This document shows, one piece after another, positions 35,531 through 45,983 of a stretch of DNA of 64,000 bases. Source of the DNA: Apium graveolens (lineage: Eukaryota > Streptophyta > Magnoliopsida > Apiales > Apiaceae); assembly GCF_009905375.1 (NCBI RefSeq), contig NC_133655.1, positions 42,012,422 to 42,076,421 of the forward strand, read 5' to 3'. The position numbers and the translations under genes were made by a program. How positions within the stretch are numbered: the first letter of the stretch is position 1; every line of letters starts with the position of its first letter. The notes beneath the pieces are model-generated. The model saw only the letters and a program-made list of their open reading frames with translations, did no database searches and had not been told where the DNA came from.

Positions 35531-37690
35531 ATGCATACGCGCTCGCGTACTCGTAAGAGAACACTGGATAAAGCCGAGGAATAACTTTTGGTAGTTCGTA
35601 GGGAAGTTGTTGGGGAAGAACAGAAGGTAGAAGAAGAGAAAGAGAAAGTCAAAGAACCAGTTGTAGTCGCGATGGGGGATCAAGCAGAAAATCTGAAGGC
35701 TTTGATGAACTATTCTCAGCCTAAGATTAATGACATTCAGTCAAGCATCGTCAGACCAGCCATTAGATCCAACACTTTTGAGATCAAGGCAAGCACGATT
35801 CAGATGATACAGAACTCAGTTTAGTTTGAGGGTTCTCCTACTGAAGACCCCAACATGCATATCAGGGATTTCATCGAGATCTGCGACACCTTCAAGTTTA
35901 ATGATGTGACTGAAGATGCTATCAAGCTGCGACTCTTCCCATTTTCTCTAAGGGACAAGGCTAAGAGTTGGTTACATTCTCTACCACTAGGGTCTATCAC
36001 TAAATGGGAAGATCTAGCTCAAAAGTTTCTCACTAAATTCTTCCCTAAGGCGAAGACTGCTGCAATCAGGAATGCTCTTACTCAGTTTGCTCAACAAACT
36101 GGAGAATCTCTGTGTGAGACTTGGGATCGATATAAGGAGATGCTAAGGAAGTGTCCACACCATGGCATGCCTGATTGGATGATTATTAATTGTTTCTACA
36201 ATGGATTGGGTGCTACTTCTAGACCCATACTCCATGTAGCATCAAGTGGAGCCTTGTGGCCTAAAAGCTATGATAAAGCTTATGAACTTATTGAACTGAT
36301 GGCTGTCAATGAGTACCAGAATCCTTCCCGGAGACTGACTCAGGAAAAAGTAGCAGGAATTCTAGAGTTGGATGCAGCAACTGCTATCGCTGCCCACCTT
36401 AAGGCTTTGACAATGAAGTTGGACTCTTTGGCTAATTATAGAGTTAATCAAATCACCAGTGTCTGTTAACTTTGTGCTGGTGCCCACGGGACTGATCAGT
36501 GCACAATTTCTAGTGAATTAGCTCAGTTTGTGAGCAACTTCCAGCGATTGCAGCAACCAGTGCCAGCCACCTATCATCCCAACAACCGCAATTATCCTAA
36601 TTTCAGTTGGAGCAATGCTCAGAATGCGATTCAACAACCTTATCAGCAGTACCCAGCTAAATAGTACAACCCCCCAGGTTTTCAGCAACCACAGTATGCA
36701 CCTAGACAGCAACTCCAGTTGCAACAAGCCAACGAAAAATCTGAATTAGAAGAGTTGAAGCTTATGTACAAAAGTCAAGTTATTTCTATCAAAACCTTGG
36801 AAAATCAAATTGAGAAAATTGCCAATGCCTTGCTAAATCGTCAGCCTGGTACATTACCTAGTGACACTGAAGTGCCAGGAAAGAGGAAAGCTAAGGAGCA
36901 GGTAAAGGCAATTACTTTAAGGTCTGGAAAAGTTGCGAATTCCGAAAAAACTCAAGAGTTGACTGAAGAAGCTAAAGCTGAGAAAGATGTAGTGCAGCAG
37001 GATAAAGAAGTGGAACCGAGGAAGACTACTATTGAGTATACTCCACCCGAGGGTAATATAGGGGAGAAACAGATCTATCCTCCACCGCCCTTTCCCAAGC
37101 GGCTGCAGAAGAAAAAGCTAGACAAGCAATTCGAGAAGTTTCTGGAGGTGTTCAAGAAACTTCATATCAACATACCTTTCGCCGAGGCTCTTGAGCAGAT
37201 GCCTAGTTATGCAAAGTTTATGAAAGGTATTCTCTCGTGGAAAGTGAAGCTAGATGATTTGGAGATAGCCGCTCTCACGGAGGAATGTAGTGCTGTGCTG
37301 CAACAGAAGTTACCTCCAAAGCTTAAAGATCCAGGAAGTTTCACTATTCCGTGCACTATTGGAAAAATATCTTTTGACAGATGCTTATGTGATTTGGGAG
37401 CTAGCATCAATCTGATGCCCTTGTCAATCTTCAAACAATTGGACTTACATGATCCCAAACCGACTTATATGACCTTGCAGTTGGCCGAACGTTCTATTAC
37501 ATATCCGCGGGGTATTGTGGAGGATGTCTTGGTCAAGGTTGATAAACTCATCTTTTCTGCTGATTTCATCATTCTTGATTTCGAGGAGGATAAGAAGATT
37601 CCCATAATCTTTGGAAGACCTTTCTTGGCAACTGGTTGAACCTTGATAGATGTGCAGAAGGGTGAGCTCACAATGCGAGTTCTAGATCAG
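35531..37690 (+). pseudogene. Athila gag and protease, broken
   Basis: The frame starts MHTRSRTRKRTLDKAEE at 35531 and stays in one phase to 37639, with stops at about 35582, 35822, 36468, 36662 and 37639. Gag capsid-type wording includes DAIKLRLFPFSLRDKAKSWL and WEDLAQKFLTKFFP. A CX2CX3HX4C-like knuckle remnant reads LCAGAHGTDQC at about 36470. A long Gln/Pro region and a basic KAITLRSGK block follow. The protease is seen as FDRCLCDLGASINLMPLSIF, with Asp and Gly in the active site, and IPIIFGRPFLATG. Most stops could be single C-to-T changes. Confidence 0.87.
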
Positions 37691-39596
37691 GATGTTACTT
37701 TAATGTGTTCAATGCTATGAAATTTCCTACTGATAATGAGGAGTGCTTAAAAGTGGAGTTGGTCCATTCGGTGGTCACATCGGAACTTGATCAATTGCTA
37801 CGGTCTGATGCCTTAGAGAAAGCCTTGTTGGGAAATTCGGATGGTGAAGATGACGAAGGTAAAGAACACTTACAGTATTTGAATGCTTCTCCCTGGAAAA
37901 GGATGATTGACATGCCTTTTGAATCTCTTGGAATGGAGGAATTGAGCAAGGCTCCTAAACGCCTCAAGCCATCTATTGAGGAAGCTCCTACTCTTGAGCT
38001 TAAGCCTTTACCTGAGCATTTGAGGTATGCGTTTTTAGGTGATGCATCTACTCTGCCTGTTATTATTGCATCTGACCTTTCAGGTAGTGATGATGAAAAG
38101 CTTTTGAGGATTCCGAGAGAGTTCAAGTCGGCAATTGGATGGACTATAGCAGATATCAAGGGAATCAACCCTTCTTATTGTATGCACAAAATTCTGCTAG
38201 AGGAAGGTAGCAAGCCTACGGTCGCGCAGCAAAGAAGACTTAATCCTATCATGAAGGAAGTAGTGAATAAAGAAATTCTTAAGTGGCTAGATGCAGGGAT
38301 CATTTACCCAATTTCTGACAGTTCATGGGTAAGCCCGGTTCAATGTGTGTCAAGGAAAGGTGGAATTATTGTGGTAACAAATGAGAAGAACGAGCTTATT
38401 CCTACTAGAACAGTCACAGGGTGGAGATTTTGCATGGACTATAGGAAGCTGAACAAAGCTACTAGGAAGGATCACTTCCCCTTGCCCTTTATTGATCAGA
38501 TGCTCGACAGGTTGGCTGGTCATGAGTATTATTGTCTTCTAGATGGTTATTTAGGTTATAATCAAATTTGTATCGCTCCAGAAGATCAGGAGAAAACTAC
38601 CTTCACTTGTCCATTTGATACTTTCACCTTCAGACGAGTTTCTTTTTGTGTATGTGGCGCACCAGCCACATTTCAGAGATGTATGATGGCCATCTTTTCT
38701 GATATGATTGGCCAGAATGTGGAAGTGTTCATGGATGACTTCTCAGTCTTTGGCGATTCTTTTGATGAATGTTTGCAAAACCTGGGACACGTTCTCAAGA
38801 GGTGCGTTGAGACCAATCTGGTTCTCAATTGGGAGAAATATCACTTTATGGTGCGTCAGGCATCATTCTCGGGCACAAAGTTTCCAGTAAGGGTCTTGAG
38901 GTGGATAAAGCCAAGGTGGGGATCATTGAGAATCTTCCTCCACCTACATCTGTTAAGGGAATTCGCAGTTTTCTTGGTCATGCGGGTTTCTACAGGCATT
39001 TCATCAAAGACTTCTCGAATCTTTCAAAGCCTTTGTGCAGTCTGTTAGAGAAAGATGTTCCTTTCAAGATTGATGACGAGTGCCTTGCAGCTTTTGAGAC
39101 ATTGAAGAATAGTTTAATCACGGCACCGTTCATAACTGCACCTGATTGGAATGAGTCTTTTGAGATGATGTGCGATGCAAGTGACTATGCAGTTGGAGCA
39201 GTTCTTGAGCAGAGGAAGAACAACATATTTCATGTGGTCTATTATGCTAGTAAGACTCTAAATGGTGCCCAACTGAATTATACGACTATGGAGAAAGAGC
39301 TTTTGGCTATTGTCTATGGTTTTAAGAAATTTCGATCTTATCTACTTGGGACGAAGGTGATAATTTTCACTGATCACGCTGCGATTCGATATCTCGTCTC
39401 AAAGAAGGAATCGAAGCCTAGATTGATTAGATGGGTTCTTTTATTCCAAGAATTTGAACTAGAGATCAAGGACGGAAAGGGAACTGAAAATCAAGTCATT
39501 GATCATCTCTCACGTTTAGAAAATCCTAATGTTATTTCATTGGATAAGACATTGATAAATGAGTCTTTTCCCGACGAGCAATTGTTTGGAGTGTAA
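37691..39596 (+). pseudogene. Athila reverse transcriptase and RNase H, broken
   Basis: A one-base loss near 37697 shifts into this frame. RT landmarks are WRFCMDYRKLNKATRKDHF, LDGYLGYNQICIAPEDQEK, CVCGAPATFQRCM and the catalytic FMDDFSVFGDSF. A second frame change near 38860 leads to [20 protein letters not shown] and [19 protein letters not shown]. RNase H shows [34 protein letters not shown] and [12 protein letters not shown]. The domain ends IDHLSRLE. The LDGY wording at the first RT catalytic region differs from the usual LDGYSGY. Confidence 0.9.
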
Positions 39597-40896
39597 GAAG
39601 AAGAACCGTGGTTTGTAGACATTGTGAACTACCTTGTGAGCAATATCATGCCTCCCGACCTATCTTATGCTCAAAGGAAGAAGTTTCTACATGAGGTGAA
39701 GTGGTATATGTGGGATGAGCCGTTTCTTTTTCAACAAGGAGCTGACCAAATCATTAGGAGATGTATTCCTTACAGCGAAACCGGGGGGGGGGGATCCTGC
39801 GAGATTGCCACTCAACGGCTTATGGAGGACATTATGGTGGAGAAAAGACAGCAGCTCGTGTTCTTCAAGCAGGTTTCTTTTGGCCGACGTTATTTAAAGA
39901 TGCTCATCTATTAGTTTTGAAATGTGATCGATGTCAATGTGTGGGTAATATGTCTAAGAGGGATGAGATGCCTCTTAATGTGCTTCTCGAGGTTGAGGTC
40001 TTCGATGTATGGGGGATTGACTTCATGGGGCCATTTGTCTCATCTTGTAACAATCAATATATCTTGTTGGCGATTGATTACATGTCGAAATGAGTTGAAG
40101 TTAAGGCGTTTCCAACGAACGATGTGAAAGTGGTGCTTAATTTTCTTCGCAAGCAGATATTCACAAGGTTTGGTACTCTAAGAATTATAATCAGTGATGA
40201 GGGATCGTATTTCTGCAATCGCAAGCTCACTACTATGATGAAAAGGTATAATGTGAATCATCGTATTGCTACGGTTATCACTCTCAGATGAATGGTCAAG
40301 CTGAGATATCTAATAGAGAGATCAAGCGCATTTTGGAGAAAGTGGTGTGTCCATCAAGGAATGATTGGTCTTTGAAGCTTGATGAAGTTGTTTGGGCGTA
40401 TAGAACAGCATATAAGACTTTATTGGGAATGTCGTCGTTTCAATTGGTTTATGGTAAGGGGTGTCATTTGCCTGTAGAGCTCGAGCATAAGGCATATTGG
40501 GCTTTGAAGAAGTTGAATCTGAATTTGGATGCAGCTGGTAAGAAGAGGATGTTTCAATTAAATGAGCTCGACGAGTTTCGACTTCAAGCTTACGAGAACA
40601 ACAAAATGTACAAGGAGAAAGTCAAGAGGTGGCACAATAGGGGTCTAGTGCTCAAATCATTTGTGCCAGGGTAACGAGTTCTTTTGTTCAACTCTCGTCT
40701 CCGTCTTTTTCCTGAAAAGTTGAAGTCAAGATGGTCAGGGTCGTTTATTGTCAAAACTGTGTTTCCACATGGAGCGGTGGAAATTTTTGAGAATGATCCG
40801 GGCCAAGCATTCAAGGTAAATGTTCAAAGGTTGAAGCATTATTATGGTGACACGGCAAACCACGAGGTGGTTAGTGCCGTTTTATTGTCCATTTGA
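39597..40896 (+). pseudogene. Athila integrase, broken
   Basis: The zinc region reads HSTAYGGHYG and later LKCDRCQCVG. The core reads VWGIDFMGPF and IIISDEGSYF for the two Asp positions and [15 protein letters not shown] for the Glu position. A G10 run at 39783-39792 shifts the frame just before the zinc region, a stop at about 40092 stands at a Trp position, and another frame change lies near 40270. The C-terminal region has LLFNSRLRLFPEKLKSRWSG. The protein would insert element DNA into chromosomes. Confidence 0.87.
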
Positions 40897-41050
40897 TCTC
40901 GAGAGTCTACGCGGAGCTAGCGATATAAAAGAAGCACTTCTTGGGAGGCAACCCAAGTTTGTTGTACATTAGGAAGTAGAGGAAGCAAGGAGAAAGGAGA
41001 AAAATACAAAAAAATCAGAAAAAGAAAAAAAAATTGGGCCAACTACAGAA

Positions 41051-41201
41051 GCTGGGCGCGCTCGCGCTGATCAAGCGCGCGGGCGCGCCGTTTTTCCAGT
41101 AGCCAAGCGCGCCCGCGTTGTTATAGCGCGTGGCCGCGCCGGTTTCCAGAGAGTGAGCGTGCCCGCGCTGTCCAAGAGCGCGCCCGCGCCGGATCCTGTT
41201 G
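41051..41201 (+). repeat. 51-bp GC-rich palindromic tandem repeat (3 units)
   Basis: Units start at 41051, 41102 and 41153. Each contains GCGCGCCCGCGCTG-like and AAGCGCGCGCCCGCGCCG-like halves that can fold on themselves, separated by short A/T spacers. The same motif is present twice in the LTR (about 34198-34298). It is sharply GC-rich against the AT-rich element. Confidence 0.85.
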
Positions 41202-41384
41202 AAAGAAAAAATTATTTTAGCAGTTTTAAGAGGTAATTTCGGGAATTTAACTCCAAAATCAATTTCAACCCGAAATTTACTCTTCTGCATCCCATAATTC
41301 CCTCTCATAATCAATTCTATTATTCCCACGATTCCCATAATCAATTCCCACTTCTATTCCTTATAGAATTCATACCTCTCCACC

Positions 41385-41392
41385 TATAAATA
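41385..41392 (+). promoter_or_regulatory. Internal TATA box upstream of the third ORF (copy B)
   Basis: TATAAATA lies in a pyrimidine-rich leader 103 bases before the ATG at 41488, matching copy A (109-116) in sequence and spacing. Confidence 0.45.
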
Positions 41393-41487
41393 CATACACT
41401 TATATACAACTTCTCCACCAAATCTCAACTCTCAAACACAAATTCTCTCGAAACACTTAAGCTTTTATTCTTTCTTCTTCAATCCCG

Positions 41488-42711
41488 ATGGCACCCAAAA
41501 GGCAAAGAACACAAGTTAGCAGCAACACCATCGACTCTTCATCTGCGGGTGGAGTGAGGCCAAGGTTTTCCACTCCTGAGGTTGAGGAGGAGTACACGAG
41601 GCTTCTCTCGAAAGCTATTGCTAAGGAGCGAGGTTTTCTGCCATCAGGGAAGGATGATAAGCTATTAGATATGATTCTGGAGATGGGCTGGGTTTCTTTT
41701 TGTTAGGCACCCGCTGCTGTACACATGAGTGTTGTGCGGGAGTTCTATGCTAACGCAAAGGCGGAGAAGAATAGCTTCACGGTGGTGAGGGGAAGGACTG
41801 TAGAGTACAGTGTAGAGGCTATCAGGACGGTGATTGAGCAGCCTGCGAGGAAGGTGGGTTAGGACACTTGGAATGATAAGACTCCGGAGGACTTTGATTT
41901 GGATCTCATCGTTGCTACTCTCTGTGTGCCTGAGACTCATTGGAAGTTCAAGAGGGGCACTACTGATTACTCCATGTTCCCTGCGTCATGCATGAACATG
42001 TTTGCACGGTCTTGGAACTCGTTTATATGTGCTAACATCATGCAATCTTCACATGTGCATGAGATTAATGTGGAGCGTGCTCTTCTGTTGTGGGGTATTC
42101 TACAGGGTGATTACATTGACTTGGGGATGGTGATTTACCAGGGGATTCTGAGATTTTTAAGGGGAGATACTACATATGATATTCTGTACGCGTCAGTTGT
42201 GGCAAAGTTGTGCGTGGCGGTTGGAGTTCATTGGCCATCACATGAGCAGCTTCAGCTTCTCAGTGCTCCTATTGATAGTTCTACGCCGTTTAGCATGCAG
42301 GAGTGGTATGAAGGGAAGCCTGATCCTAAGGGGCTTGGTAATTCATATGAGCATTTGCCAGGAGGTGTGCCCATGGAGGCTGCTACTGTAGGAGGTTCTC
42401 AGCATGCCCGTCGAGCAGCTCGGAGAGCTCAGTATGGAGAGGAGGCTGGTTCGTCACAGCAGCAGGCAGCAGGAGCAGAGATGGGAGCTGGTTTGAGTTT
42501 GACGCAGTTTAGGCGTCTCGCGAGGAGGATGGATGCGATGAACGATATCCATAGTCAGTTTACACACGATCTCACCCAGGCACTTGGGACAACATTTAGA
42601 GCCATCGGGTTTGACATCCAGTGGCCAGTATATGGTGAGGATTCAGTGTATCCGCCTCCGGACACGCCTGACACTCCACCCGTTGAGGGTGATGATTCTG
42701 ATTCGCAGTAG
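41488..42711 (+). pseudogene. Third ORF (env position) of Athila copy B, nearly intact
   Basis: A single frame of about 407 codons runs from MAPKRQRTQVSSNTIDSS to PPPDTPDTPPVEGDDSDSQ and is interrupted by only two stops, near 41704 and 41860. The middle has EDFDLDLIVATLCVPETHWK, RSWNSFICANIMQSSHVHEI and LLLWGILQGDYIDLGMVIY. The C-terminal third is Ala/Arg/Gln-rich and then Asp/Pro-rich. It matches the 'putative plant transposon protein' type found in plant genomes next to Athila-like pol genes. No signal peptide or membrane helix is visible, so an envelope role is not supported. Function is unknown. Confidence 0.8.
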
Positions 42712-43656
42712 GTATGCCTGATTCCTTACAATTACCTTCACTGAGGACAGTGAATACTTTAATTTTGGGGGTAGTAGTTGAAGGAATATAGTTTGTGTGA
42801 GATAGTTTGTGTGAGTCTCATATAGTTCATATTTCATTATAGTTAGTTCATATAGTTGCATATTTTGCCATGTAGTTTATTTTATTTTATTTATTATTTT
42901 TGGTAGTTGTATGATAGTTTGTTCATATAGTTTCATGCATTTGCATTATAGCATGATCCCTTAGATAATTTTCCCAATTGATTTGTGATATTGATGCTAG
43001 TGTAGTGATGTCGTATTGGGTGATGTTGAGTCTTATTGGATTGATTTGCATGCTAGATATACTTGTATTTCACTAAGTCTTATAGGTTGCTAGAGTGCTA
43101 GATCATAGTCATGGTTTGTTGGTTTATCGAGGTTTAATCGCTTGTTTATATTTAGAATTTAGGGTATTCTCTTAATAATAAAAGACATGGATATTTAAAA
43201 ATTGGAAAAAATTGGATTTCATTGCTAGTTGTGTGGCTAGGTGTCAAATAGCTAGTAGCCGGCTCATATGCTTATGAATAGTTTAGGGTTGAATGAGATG
43301 GAGCGAAACGCACTCATTCAGAAATTGTTAAAAAAAAGAGAAAAAAATAGAAAAAAAAGAAAAAGAAAAAGAATAAGTGTTATGTATAATTGATCACGAG
43401 TGGGCTCTTTAGTACTCGAGTTATTAAGTTCTTAGGGGACTTTGTGCCTAGTGACCTAAGGCTTTTATAGTCTGGGATCCGCTAACCTAACACTCACTAC
43501 ATGGGTAATATTGTATAAGTCTTTTGTGGACCTCACTCATTGCACGATCAAATAATTATACTTGTGTTGTTTTATTGTGAATAAAAAGCTTGAATCCATA
43601 AAAACTCCGATATAAGAATTAAAAGCTTGAATCCATAAAAACTCCGATATAAGTGT
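42712..43656 (+). other. Truncated 3' non-coding region of Athila copy B with a 37-bp direct duplication
   Basis: This matches 1429-2310 of copy A and then stops. Just before the break a 33-base phrase beginning AAAAGCTTGAATCC occurs twice, at 43584-43616 and 43621-43653 (period 37 bp), where copy A has it once. An A-rich run lies near 43330-43375. The polypurine tract and 3' LTR are absent. Confidence 0.7.
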
Positions 43657-44792
43657 TATGTTTTTGCAATCCATTATGTGGAACACTTTTATGTGGTGTG
43701 TTTCAACATGAAAAATATCAAGATTGAAATTATTGATAACAATGCACTTGGTAGAAATATGGCATCAATCTATGATGGAATACGAGAAAGTTTGGTAAAT
43801 ATTATAAACTTTAAATAATTAGAAACTGAACTTTAAAATTATCAGATCCTAACATATATTATTCGTTATATTATTTCAGAAAGAAAACATTATTCAGTAC
43901 TTGGAACGATTTAGTCAAAGAAAGAGCATGCAACTAAAAAAATGCTCCAATTGTACGTTTGAAAATGAAGTGAAGGACTGAGAACAATAAAGTAGATTGT
44001 GGAATGTTTGTAATGAACCACATGGAAACCTATATGGGGAATGGCTTACGTAACTGGGACTGCAAATTTGCTACTGAAGAGGTAAGGATAACACACATAA
44101 TCTAATTCGAATCTCAAAATTTCCTTCATTTTCAATAAAGTTTTAGTTTTCTAAGAATAATTTTTTTGATCTCTATTATACTTTAGGCATTTCATGTTAC
44201 TAAATACCAAGTCATCTACCAATAATGCCTTAATTATCAAACTCTTACAATGTGTATATTGTAAACGCAATTCTTTAAAATGTCCCTTTTTATAGGCATA
44301 GGGACATTTTAAAATTAAAGTTGTCAAAATTTTATAAGCTATCATTTGATTCATCATATATTATCCTTAGTAGGAATTTAGTGATCTGTTACAAATAATT
44401 AGTGAATGTAAAAATGCCTCATTATTGATCATACATAAATCATTATCCAATGTGTGTGAAAAATGCTTGAAAAATGCTTCATATAAAATTAATATGAACT
44501 GTGAATGCTACACTGACTTTATGTTGTGCAAAATACTGGTTGGATGGACTAGAAGAACAATATTACTGATTGTATCTGATTGTAGATGAAATTTCTTATT
44601 ACATGTACTGTGTATCTACTTTGAAAAATTAACTTTAGTGTTCAATATTATGGTGCATAATTATGAGCAGAAAAAGTAGATAGAAAAAGCGCGTCAAATA
44701 TATGCTGCAAAGATAATACACTCAAAGTACAATTATTTGAAGGAGAAGATGCTTAAAGAAATCAAGTCAGCATGTCAGACTGTGGGAAATTA
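43657..44792 (+). pseudogene. KI-MULE Ulp1 (C48) peptidase catalytic domain, broken
   Basis: The Ulp1 domain resumes at VFAIHYVEHFYVVCFNMKN, with the catalytic His in EHFYVV and the Asp in EIIDNNA. A GT at about 43797 closes the exon. The next blocks are KENIIQYLERFSQRKSM (43880 on) and NKVDCGMFVMNHMETYMGNG (about 43985-44050), the latter with the catalytic Cys in DCGMF. A stop (TGA) near 43980 stands where Trp is expected. A last exon-like block (QIYAAKIIHSKYNYLKEKML, about 44695-44790) ends at TAG. Unlike the ULP2-type relic at 17078, His, Asp and Cys all remain here. It is still non-functional because the gene is cut by the Athila insertion. Confidence 0.68.
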
Positions 44793-45983
44793 GTGTTTGT
44801 CATTTCAAAAAATTTATAGAATCTATGATGGTGTAAATACTTTTATTTTCAGACTTAATGTTGCATTGCAAAATATAATCATTTAGTACTTGTCAAAAAA
44901 GTTTTCTATTATTTAGTGTTTTCTATGAATTTGCTTTAACTTAGAAAGTATTTCTGCTGTTATAAGGAGAACAAGAACTCATGGTGCCAATCCAATAAAA
45001 ATTGGAGTAATTTTAAAACCCAGAAGGGGAATTTGTGAACCCTAAAGGGTTAAAATTTAATAAATTAATGTAGCAAACTGGTTTCTTGGGTTTAGGGTCT
45101 TTGGCCCTAAACCCAAGATTAAGTTAGGGTTTAGGGCCTAAAGGCCTAAAACTCTAAACCCTAAACCCTAATTTTCCCTTCAACTTTATAATTATCAACA
45201 ACCAAAGAAAGATTGCTGAAACATAAAAATATAAAACAATCATTGTGGAAATAATAAAAGTACCAGCTATTGAATCATAACGTTCAAATGTCATTACAAT
45301 ATAATAGCAATCTGGTTATGCTGAAAATTAAAGTAAAAATAACGTATCCTATTAGATCGTTACATGAAATGGTTCGTTTCAAAAAATAACAATTCACATT
45401 TATGTTTCAATTCCTTTTCAGCATAACATCCTTAATATCCAGATGACATATCAACAAGTATTTGACCGGATGACATATCAACAAGTATTTGACTGGATGA
45501 TTGATACTCTTGTACATTACTTGCACAGATAACAAAATAGTGATGAATAAAAAAATAATAGTATCCAACAACAAATGCATTGTTAAATAATTTATATATC
45601 AAAATAATTAAGGCATTGTATAAAATGAATATGTGTGTAGACCTCTTGCTAGAATAACTGCTTAACAAAATGAATAACAAAAAAGAATACTAAATAATCA
45701 AGAAGTTTAGAATGTGGTTGACCGTTGTTTCCATCTACACCTCACATCAGCGAAACACCTCTAGTACGCAATTTATATGTATTGACTGGGATTAAATCGG
45801 TTGATCAGTATCATATTATATATAGCTAGTACAAACGATAAACAAAGACAATCTACAAATGCAGCTATAGTACTAGTACAAGGTAAATCATATCAATCCA
45901 TTCAAAATCTTTGCTCAAATGCAGGCATCACATTTTATGATCAACAAAAGATTAAAAAAAATTAAAACTATAATTATTTTGAT
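44793..45983. other. MULE middle region between ULP-like and transposase genes
   Basis: AT-rich sequence between the two convergent relics. Apart from the telomere-like block at 45036-45174 and a tandem pair of GACATATCAACAAGTATTTGAC at about 45445-45492, no structure or gene is seen. Confidence 0.4.
45036..45174. repeat. Short interstitial telomere-like repeats with hairpins
   Basis: TTTAGGG and CCCTAAA units occur in both orientations. CTTGGGTTTAGGG pairs with CCCTAAACCCAAG across a 7-base loop (about 45085-45117). A second pair follows, TTAGGGTTTAGGGCCT against CTAAACCCTAAACCCTAA (45124-45172). There are too few units for a true telomere array. Confidence 0.7.

Larger units (their letters stand above)
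33952..43656 (+). mobile_element. Athila-type Ty3/gypsy retrotransposon, copy B (3' LTR lost)
   Basis: The element has a 1438-bp 5' LTR, a tRNA-Asp type primer-binding site, gag, protease, RT-RNase H and integrase. A GC-rich tandem repeat, an internal TATA box, a third ORF and part of the 3' non-coding region follow. The RT box FMDDFSVFG, the protease DLGAS and the GGGAGGCAACCCA phrase after integrase (about 40945) are Athila-like. The right end stops in sequence equivalent to copy A position 2300 or so, so roughly 300 bp plus the 3' LTR are deleted. It lies inside a Ulp1 exon. Confidence 0.9.
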
